39,350 nucleotides of DNA, taken from Clostridia bacterium. GTDB taxonomy: Bacteria; Bacillota; Clostridia; Oscillospirales; CAG-272. The stretch spans positions 1-39,350 of the forward strand of contig JAGBTM010000024.1 in NCBI GenBank assembly GCA_017631325.1, given 5' to 3'. This document shows positions 25,191 through 31,697 of this stretch, in pieces; positions within the stretch are counted from its first letter, which is position 1, and each line of letters starts with the position of its first letter. The notes beneath the pieces are model-generated. The model saw nothing but the letters and a program-made list of their open reading frames with translations, had not been told where the DNA came from and searched no databases. The position numbers were made by a program, and so were the translations under genes.

Positions 25191-26030
25191 GTGATACTAA
25201 GAGATCTTATAAGCGAGGTTTCTTCGCTTGGGTTTGACGGGGTGGTTGAGTGCGACACTCTCTTTCTTACCGCCCTCAGACGAAGCCTTTACAAGATTTT
25301 CACCGACAAAAAAATCACCTCGGAAATAGTCCTTCATAAGTCCAAGGAGAGAATTTCGGACTTTCGTCCCATTTTACGCTATAACGGAGAGGACGAAATT
25401 TCTCTCCCCCTTCGGGGGCGAGCCGTCAGCTTTTACACCTCGGGCAAAGGAACATACACGATAATACACGGCTCGCGCTCTGATAGTTACGGATTTTTGG
25501 GAAGCTCCTCGCGTCACGCTCACAGGCTTAACAGCACGGACGGTAAAATCGTCTTTTCGGGAAGCGGAGCATACACGGTAAGCTCCTTCTCGGTTTTTTT
25601 GGACGCGTACTCAAGCGATTGCGATATACCGGACGGAAAAAGACGCCAAAAATACGATATTCGAGCACAGAGAGAGGATTTCTTTTCCTTCGCTTCGTTT
25701 CCAACCGACGATGAGGGCAGGCCTCTTGAGGCTGTCACTCTCGGATCGGGCTGTATCTACGTAGACGCCGAGTACGAGGGAGATATCTACATTCGCTATA
25801 CCAAACTTCCGAGGGTCACTATGGAGGACAGCCTTGATAGTGAGGTGGATATCCCACGCGAGTACGAGCATCTGTTAGCCGTTCTAGTGGCATCGCACGT
25901 ATTTGTCGACTCAAATTCGGCTCTTGCAGAGCATTACGGAGAGCTTTATTCGTCTATGGCAAATGAAATTCTTCCGGAGCCCTCGTACGGCAGGCGCTCG
26001 CCCTACAACGACACGAACGGATGGGCTTAA
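25191..26030 (+). CDS. Phage head completion / head-tail connector-like protein
   Basis: The 279-residue protein starts at a GTG with a strong GAAAGGAAGG box about 9 nt upstream. The N-terminal ~40 residues are helical (ILRDLISEVSSLGF, then DTLFLTALRRSLYKIF), as in gp4/gp6-like connectors. The centre is beta-rich with many Ser and Gly (SFYTSGKGTYTII). The C-terminus has a helical segment EYEHLLAVLVASHVF. It directly follows the coat gene, where connectors are normally found. It is longer than typical connectors, so a fused beta domain is likely. No closer identification is possible by eye. Confidence 0.55.
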   Translation: MILRDLISEVSSLGFDGVVECDTLFLTALRRSLYKIFTDKKITSEIVLHKSKERISDFRPILRYNGEDEISLPLRGRAVSFYTSGKGTYTIIHGSRSDSYGFLGSSSRHAHRLNSTDGKIVFSGSGAYTVSSFSVFLDAYSSDCDIPDGKRRQKYDIRAQREDFFSFASFPTDDEGRPLEAVTLGSGCIYVDAEYEGDIYIRYTKLPRVTMEDSLDSEVDIPREYEHLLAVLVASHVFVDSNSALAEHYGELYSSMANEILPEPSYGRRSPYNDTNGWA

Positions 26031-26033
26031 AGG

Positions 26034-28655
26034 ATGAAGAAAATCACAAACAGCGCGGGCGGTGAATACGTCCGCGTATACGAGAATATGGGGGGTATCG
26101 GCTCGGCTAAAGACTCCCCCGAAAAAAGATACTGCTACACCGAGAATATGTATAGGGACAGATATTCCGACGATGGCGCCATCGAGAGTATTCCGGGCTT
26201 CAGGAGGCTCTACTCCTTTGAGGGCAAAATAAACGCCATACACAAATGGACCCTTGGCGACGGCAAGGAGTTTATTTTCGTTCACGCAGAGGATAAGCTC
26301 TACCGATTTGAAAAGGACGGATACGATAGCCTCTCAGACATCGGGCCGATTACAACGCTAAAGGACACAAAAAGCTCAGCCGTGGCCTTTGAACGCTCGC
26401 TTTATATACTCGACGGCGAAAAAATTACCGTTGTAGACGAGTATGGCAACGTAAAGCAAATAACCCGCGACGGAGGCGAAAATCTCTACACGCCCCTATG
26501 CTATACCGACCGACAGCCACACGAAGACAGAAATATGCTCACGAGCGACTTTACCGAAAGCTACCTCGTTTCCTCTGCGTCAGACATAAGGTACGGTACG
26601 CCAGAAATTATATACTCCGTTACAGACGACGAGAACAAATGCTGCGCAGTAGTAGGTATAAAATCAGGACACGCGCCCGACGTATATATCCCCTCGTTTA
26701 CGAAAATCGGCAAGGAAATTTACAAAGTAAGTACAATTGCTCCAATGTCGTTTTTTTACAATCTAAATATCAAGTCGGTAACGATGAGCGAGGGCTTGGA
26801 GCACGTCGGTTCATTCTGCTTTTGGGGCTGCACGTCACTTGAAAAGGTGGTACTGAGCAACACCGTACGTACCGTCGAGGACTCGGCCTTTTATAAGTGC
26901 TCTGCGCTTCAGGAGCTCTACATCGGCCTTGGACTTCAAAAAATAAGTATATCCGCATTACACAGCTGCTCCTCTCTTGCCGAAATCAACTATGCGGGAA
27001 ACGAGAATATGCTTACTCTTATCAATGGGGCCACTCTTCTCTTAACGTTTCCCGTGAACTACGAGGCAAAGCACGACGAGGTAGTGGTTATGCTTCCCGT
27101 GCTCTCGGAAGCTAAAGAAATAAAATCGGTAACGGTAAACGGTGCCGAGGCGAGCTTTGAGTTCAGGTCAAACGAGGGCGGAGTAATTATAACGCTCGGG
27201 AACAAAAAAGAAATAGAGGGAGCTAAGGTGCTGATAAGCGGCACGCTTAAGGACGGCGCGGACAGTATTGGCTGCATTGGCGGAGAGCGTATTTCATCTC
27301 TTGAGGCCTTAATCGGCTGTACCGTTTGCGAGGTGTTCGACGGACGTCTGTTTCTGTCCGGAAACCCGCAGACACCCGGTATGGTTTTCTACTCTCACGT
27401 TATGGCTGACGGCACCGCTATTCCTCTTTATTTTGCCAAAAGCGCACGCTTCAGTGACGGCTCGGGCGACTTCAACGTCCTCTCACTTGTCAGTAACGGC
27501 GAAAATCTCGTCGTTTTTAAATCGGGTGACGACGGCTCGGGAAGCATATTCTACCACAAGGCCGACGGCCCCCGTGAAAAACGAACCTATCCGCTCACAT
27601 ACGTACACGGAAAGCTCACGGCAAAGGGTGGAGCGTATCTTTTTTTAAACGAGGCTGTGTTTTTAAGCGAGCTTGGTCTGACTAGGCTAAAAAGGTCTGG
27701 GACGGATTACAAAACCCCCATATCAGAGTCCATGCCTATAAACCGACTTTTGCTCAAGGAAAGCACCGAGAATATACGCTTTTGCGAATGGCTCGGGTAT
27801 CTTGTGCTTTCGGTCGGTGACAGAATATATCTCGCTGACGCCTCGGAAAGAATGCATTCCGGCAAGGACACGGAGTACGAATGGTACTATCTTAAAGGTA
27901 TAGGAAGCTACAAAAACGATACACGGGTATACCGTTACGCCGATTTTACGAAAAGAGGCTATCATCTCGCGGAGCATCCCGGCGAGGTTGTACGAGAGGT
28001 GGTGCACAGCACAACCGACGAGGACGGAAGCGTTTATTATTACGTTTCAATAAACAGAAGGATGTCGCTCGTAATCCCGACTGACGAGTATTCGGGTGGT
28101 GATTTTTATCCCGTCTCGGCAATAGCGTCCTCCGGCGAGCTTCTCTTTTTCGGAACCGAATGCGGTGATTTGTGCGTCTTTAACAACGACAAAAGAGGCC
28201 TGTTTCCCGACGGCTCGTACGAGGAAAACGATGCTAAGGGCAGGCTGCACAAAAGCTACTATTCCTTTCTCGGACACGCAGTCAGATACGCCTTGAAAAC
28301 CTATCCCGACGAGCTTGAGGTCGGCTATTTTGAGAAGTCCACCGTCGGCGCCTCATTAATTATAAGGCACAAAAATCTTGACGGAGGCTCATTAAAATGT
28401 GAAATCATAACCGACAAGGGCGCAAAGAGGTTTGAGGCTTGTCCTTTGAGGGCTTTGAGCTTCGACGATACGGATTTTGGAGAGCTTTCCACAGCTGTAT
28501 CCGACAAATCCTACCTGACCGTCAACGACAGAAGCCGTGGCTTTTTTGAAAAGCAAATTGCTCTCTACTCCGACTCCTATGCCTCCCCCTTTGGCGTCTA
28601 CTCTATTTCCTATCGCTACAAAATAGAGGACACAGTAAAGAAAAGCACTATATGA
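26034..28655 (+). CDS. gp10-like neck/tail-hub protein with BspA-type leucine-rich repeat insert
   Basis: This is an 873-residue protein. The N-terminus (VYENMG...ENMYRDRYSDDGAIESIPGFRRL) and later strings such as FDGRLFLSGNPQTPGMVFYS and WLGYLVLSVGDRIYLAD resemble DNA-stabilisation/neck propeller proteins of short-tailed phages. At about 215-322 is a series of LRR_5 (BspA-like) repeats: YIPSFTKIGKEI, IKSVTMSEGLEHVGSFCFWGC, LEKVVLSNTVRTVEDSAFYKC, LQELYIGLGLQKI. BspA repeats are common in bacterial surface adhesins and would be suited to binding. The gene begins 3 nt after the previous stop, with only a short AAAGG close to the ATG. Confidence 0.65.
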   Translation: MKKITNSAGGEYVRVYENMGGIGSAKDSPEKRYCYTENMYRDRYSDDGAIESIPGFRRLYSFEGKINAIHKWTLGDGKEFIFVHAEDKLYRFEKDGYDSLSDIGPITTLKDTKSSAVAFERSLYILDGEKITVVDEYGNVKQITRDGGENLYTPLCYTDRQPHEDRNMLTSDFTESYLVSSASDIRYGTPEIIYSVTDDENKCCAVVGIKSGHAPDVYIPSFTKIGKEIYKVSTIAPMSFFYNLNIKSVTMSEGLEHVGSFCFWGCTSLEKVVLSNTVRTVEDSAFYKCSALQELYIGLGLQKISISALHSCSSLAEINYAGNENMLTLINGATLLLTFPVNYEAKHDEVVVMLPVLSEAKEIKSVTVNGAEASFEFRSNEGGVIITLGNKKEIEGAKVLISGTLKDGADSIGCIGGERISSLEALIGCTVCEVFDGRLFLSGNPQTPGMVFYSHVMADGTAIPLYFAKSARFSDGSGDFNVLSLVSNGENLVVFKSGDDGSGSIFYHKADGPREKRTYPLTYVHGKLTAKGGAYLFLNEAVFLSELGLTRLKRSGTDYKTPISESMPINRLLLKESTENIRFCEWLGYLVLSVGDRIYLADASERMHSGKDTEYEWYYLKGIGSYKNDTRVYRYADFTKRGYHLAEHPGEVVREVVHSTTDEDGSVYYYVSINRRMSLVIPTDEYSGGDFYPVSAIASSGELLFFGTECGDLCVFNNDKRGLFPDGSYEENDAKGRLHKSYYSFLGHAVRYALKTYPDELEVGYFEKSTVGASLIIRHKNLDGGSLKCEIITDKGAKRFEACPLRALSFDDTDFGELSTAVSDKSYLTVNDRSRGFFEKQIALYSDSYASPFGVYSISYRYKIEDTVKKSTI

Positions 28656-28673
28656 AAGGACTTAAAGGATAAA

Positions 28674-29024
28674 ATGAAAGCAACAAAAATACTTACAACC
28701 GAAATTGACGCCTTAAAAATTTCGTCCCTGCCCTCACGCCCCACTGCTCCAAAGGCATTTGGCGGTGGCGGACTTACCTCGGCCGAAATGCGCGCGGCAT
28801 TCGACGCCCTTTCTCTATTTATTATCCAAAGGTACAACGCGCTTTTGTCTGATATAGAGAGCGGAGAGCTTGCCGAAGCTCTTGTCGTAAATGCGGAGGA
28901 CAAAACTACGCTATGGGACGTTTACGACGGTATAAAAGGCGATGCGACAGCATTTAATATGCTCGGAGAGCTTGAAAGCATAAAGGAAAGGCTCAGCGCC
29001 CTGGAGGGAAAATCGAATGAGTAA
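28674..29024 (+). CDS. Small phage structural protein (neck or tail-fibre attachment-like)
   Basis: The 116-residue protein has a low-complexity N-terminal linker (SSLPSRPTAPKAFGGGG), a helix EMRAAFDALSLFIIQRYNALLSDI and a C-terminal coiled-coil segment (ELESIKERLSALEG). The same overall plan occurs in small proteins next to neck genes in Clostridial prophages as I remember them. An AAAGGA box precedes the ATG. It overlaps the next gene by 8 nt. Confidence 0.5.
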   Translation: MKATKILTTEIDALKISSLPSRPTAPKAFGGGGLTSAEMRAAFDALSLFIIQRYNALLSDIESGELAEALVVNAEDKTTLWDVYDGIKGDATAFNMLGELESIKERLSALEGKSNE

Positions 29025-29412
29025 AATCGTTATAGACTTTTTTGATGGCGAGGCCGAGATAGTCGACCTTACCGCCGACGGCAAAAGCACGCTTGAGCTC
29101 GTTTTCCCTCGCGAAATTGACGGGTTCGTCTCGATTAATATGATAGCGGCAAGGATAAAGGATGGCAGATGCTTCATTGACGGCCGTCTTTTCGACAGCG
29201 GAAAATACACCCCCGAGCTTATAAGAGAGGGTGTAAGACGCCCCCTGCCTCCTATCGTCAAAAATTCAGAAGGCTTTTTTGCCGCAGAGTGCACGTCGGA
29301 GTACGTCCGCAAGCTTTCGATAAGAGAAAGAGCTCTCGAAAAAAGAGTTTCAGAGCTTGAAGAAAAAATGGAAAAGATTTATAAAAGCGTCTACGGAGAG
29401 CTGATATTCTGA
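29017..29412 (+). CDS. Small phage-associated protein with C-terminal coiled coil
   Basis: The 131-residue protein has about 85 N-terminal residues that look beta-rich (VIDFFDGEAEIVDLTADGK, LELVFPREIDGFVSI), followed by a coiled coil at about 98-122 (KLSIRERALEKRVSELEEKM). It is probably a trimeric or dimeric adaptor in the neck/tail region. The start lies inside the previous gene with a GGAGGG box upstream. No family is recognised. Confidence 0.5.
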   Translation: MSKIVIDFFDGEAEIVDLTADGKSTLELVFPREIDGFVSINMIAARIKDGRCFIDGRLFDSGKYTPELIREGVRRPLPPIVKNSEGFFAAECTSEYVRKLSIRERALEKRVSELEEKMEKIYKSVYGELIF

Positions 29413-29435
29413 GAGCTTTTATAGGAAAGGGAAAA

Positions 29436-30272
29436 ATGAAAAGGAAAAATAACATATTTAAAATTTTGGCCGTCGCGGCAATTACCGTGATGGCACTCAC
29501 CCACCTCGCGTCTGCAAACGAGCTTGAGCCTTACACCACCGAGGCGAGCGAGGTAGAGGGGCGCCTCGAGGTGTGCGAGAGCGTCCTCGCATTAGCGAGC
29601 GAGCCGTCCGACAGCCTCGGTACAGCATCTATCGAGGTCGAAAACGGGACACTTGACGGGGTTGCGAGCTCCGAGGAGGGAGCCACCGAGCAACCGCCCG
29701 TATACTCTCAAAACGGCAGCTACGCCTCAAAGGAGAACATAGGCGACGCATCTGAGCCGACAGAAGACGCCGACGACGAGGACGGTGTCGAGAAGGCCGA
29801 AGGCGAGAACGTTTTTACCCAGATTTACGAATATCTGTGTGCATACAGTGGTGACATCTTCGGTGCGCTTGCCTTTATCACGAGCCTTATACTCTCGTTT
29901 CTTTACAAAAACAAGCTCGTGCCCACGATTTCAAAGGGTAACGACAGAGTAGAAAAGGAGCTTAAACGTCTTTGCGATGCCAAAAGAGACACTCTTGACG
30001 AGCTTCGTGCCGAAAACGAGACACTTAGTACGGGCATTTGCGAGCTTAAACGAGCGCAGGACGAAAGCGCACTTGAGGTGCGTTCAGCTCTCGAGAAAAT
30101 AAAAAGCACAGGCGAGCTTATAACCCAAAAGGATAACGCCATGCTCGTTATATCCTCTCAGGTAGACCTGCTCTACGACATTTTTATGGCCTCGTCTATG
30201 CCTCAGTACCAGAAAGAAAAAATCGGAATACAAATCGCAAAGATGAAAGAGAAGCTAGCTGAAAATGAATAA
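29436..30272 (+). CDS. Exported, membrane-anchored acidic protein with cytoplasmic coiled coil
   Basis: The 278-residue protein has a Sec signal at 1-28 (KRKNN, hydrophobic core, AxxA ending ASA), a very acidic Ser/Glu/Asp-rich external region (29-125), a membrane helix at about 140-157 (IFGALAFITSLILSFLY), then a basic stretch and a coiled coil at about 168-235. It would thus present ~110 acidic residues outside and a coiled coil inside. In a phage setting it could be a spanin- or holin-partner-like protein, or a receptor-masking protein; none is shown. It overlaps the following gene by 8 nt. Confidence 0.6.
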   Translation: MKRKNNIFKILAVAAITVMALTHLASANELEPYTTEASEVEGRLEVCESVLALASEPSDSLGTASIEVENGTLDGVASSEEGATEQPPVYSQNGSYASKENIGDASEPTEDADDEDGVEKAEGENVFTQIYEYLCAYSGDIFGALAFITSLILSFLYKNKLVPTISKGNDRVEKELKRLCDAKRDTLDELRAENETLSTGICELKRAQDESALEVRSALEKIKSTGELITQKDNAMLVISSQVDLLYDIFMASSMPQYQKEKIGIQIAKMKEKLAENE

Positions 30273-30633
30273 AAAACCAAATTTTGTAAATCTTGCTTTA
30301 CATTTTCTCGGTTTTTCGTTCTGCATTTTCCCACCTATGTTTGCTACGCTGTCTTATTTTCCACTTTGGACGGAGGGCGGCGGCGAATATTCGGTTGCGG
30401 GCGGGTGCGCTCTGCTTTTGGTGCTGTGCGCCATTCCTCTTTTCAAATTTATAAAGCGTGCGCTTTTTTCTTTTGCTTCATATTTTCTGTGGCTCTTTTT
30501 ATTCCTAATTTTTATGGCTCTGTCGAAAATTGCAGACCAGATGACCGTAATTTCCTTTGTAGGATTTATAGGAAATCTGCTTGGAGCCTTGTGCTTTAAG
30601 CTCGCAAAAAGAAAATCTGCCGAAAGAAACTAA
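30265..30633 (+). CDS. Small four-helix membrane protein, holin candidate
   Basis: The 122-residue protein has four hydrophobic segments (about 8-30, 43-60, 65-90 and 93-112) and a basic tail (KLAKRKSAERN), a holin-like plan. Its start overlaps the exported coiled-coil gene by 8 nt, so the two are translationally coupled. No endolysin gene accompanies it, which weakens the holin reading. It could also be an accessory membrane protein carried by the element. Confidence 0.5.
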   Translation: MNKKPNFVNLALHFLGFSFCIFPPMFATLSYFPLWTEGGGEYSVAGGCALLLVLCAIPLFKFIKRALFSFASYFLWLFLFLIFMALSKIADQMTVISFVGFIGNLLGALCFKLAKRKSAERN

Positions 30634-30733
30634 TCGAGCCTGCCCAAACGAAAATAAATGACCAAAAGAGAAAAATACAGCAACCGAAATTAAAAGGAAT
30701 AACGTCGAAAAAGGAATAATACAGGTAACCAAA

Positions 30734-31594
30734 ATGAGAAAAAACAACATAGAGGAAGACATCGCAGAGTACACGTCTATTGCCGAGCGCGGATACGCTA
30801 CGCTAATTGCCAACTCTGGCAAAATAATAGCTGCTATAACGGCGCTTGTGGCAGCGCTCGTCACCTTCACTGATATCAGCTTTCTAGACCTTTCGAGCGC
30901 CGAGTTCACCTCATCCTTGCTCGTGCTTCTGATATCCTCATATCTTATATACTTTTCGCTTGAGGACGCAGGCGAGAGGCTGGGCAGAGAGAGTAAGGAA
31001 TACCTTTCCAGTGCCGAAAAATACAACGCGGCTCGCAAAAAAATTGAGCCTGATGACACCCCGCGCCTCAGAGAATATACGGTACGCTACTCAAAGGACG
31101 AGCTTGAATACAGAATAAAGGCTCACCTATGTCGCCACGGCTATTCCTTTAGCGAATATACGGGATATTTAATACACGGGTGCGCCGATAAGCGCGCTGA
31201 GGCTGTATTCAAGAGGGCGTCAAAAATGAAAATCCACTCACTCACACCAAGGGAGCTTCTGTCCGCGGTGCACACGGTGAGGGCTGAGCTTGTGCGACCC
31301 GATAGAGAAAAGATTTTTTCCGCTGTCACAAAGCTCTTGCCCTCTACCCTGTGTATGATTTTCACAGCGTCACTCATACTTACCACAAAATCCAACCTCA
31401 CTCCCTCTTTGGTCATTGAAAGCCTACTGAAGCTTTCCGCACTGCCCGTAATAGGCTTTCGCGCTTACGTATCGGGCTTTAATTATTCAAGGGAGCACGA
31501 GGCGTCGTGGCTGGAAACGAAGGCTCGCATTCTCGAAGGATTTTTAAAGGAAAGAGATAATCTCATTACCGAAAGCGAGAGAAAAGCCGTGTAA
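30734..31594 (+). CDS. Hypothetical membrane protein with SLATT-like layout
   Basis: The 286-residue protein has two pairs of hydrophobic helices (about 28-46 and 60-78; about 200-220 and 226-246) separated by ~120 charged residues, and a charged C-terminal helix (REHEASWLETKARILEGFL). This recalls effector-type membrane proteins with paired helices (for example SLATT), but the match is only by pattern. It lies 100 nt after the holin candidate and is the last gene before a terminator. It might be a defence or exclusion function carried by the phage cassette. Confidence 0.55.
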   Translation: MRKNNIEEDIAEYTSIAERGYATLIANSGKIIAAITALVAALVTFTDISFLDLSSAEFTSSLLVLLISSYLIYFSLEDAGERLGRESKEYLSSAEKYNAARKKIEPDDTPRLREYTVRYSKDELEYRIKAHLCRHGYSFSEYTGYLIHGCADKRAEAVFKRASKMKIHSLTPRELLSAVHTVRAELVRPDREKIFSAVTKLLPSTLCMIFTASLILTTKSNLTPSLVIESLLKLSALPVIGFRAYVSGFNYSREHEASWLETKARILEGFLKERDNLITESERKAV

Positions 31595-31612
31595 GCAAGT
31601 AAAAAACAAGGT

Positions 31613-31645
31613 CGGCAAAGTCGTATTGACTTTGCCGATTTTGTA
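31613..31645 (+). terminator. Rho-independent terminator closing the phage cassette
   Basis: cggcaaagtc (31613-31622) pairs perfectly with gactttgccg (31628-31637), with a 5-nt loop, followed by ATTTTGT. It overlaps the promoter of the next gene. Confidence 0.75.
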
Positions 31646-31654
31646 TGTTAAAAT
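31626..31654 (+). promoter_or_regulatory. Sigma-A promoter of the DinG-like helicase
   Basis: TTGACT (31626-31631) and TAAAAT (31649-31654) are 17 bp apart, 43 nt before the helicase ATG. The -35 box lies in the 3' half of the preceding terminator hairpin. Confidence 0.75.
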
Positions 31655-31697
31655 ATTTATATAAAATTATTTAGCCAAAAGGCAGAAGGGAGAGGCT

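Noticed and set aside
30265-30633. Calling the four-helix protein a holin outright
   Set aside because: No endolysin is present, and four-helix small membrane proteins are common; kept only as a candidate.
19466-31641. Shared string ttgccgattt at 19466-19475 and 31632-31641 as attachment-site core of the phage block
   Set aside because: Only 10 bp, and each copy is part of a separate terminator hairpin. Too short to claim att sites without an empty-site comparison.
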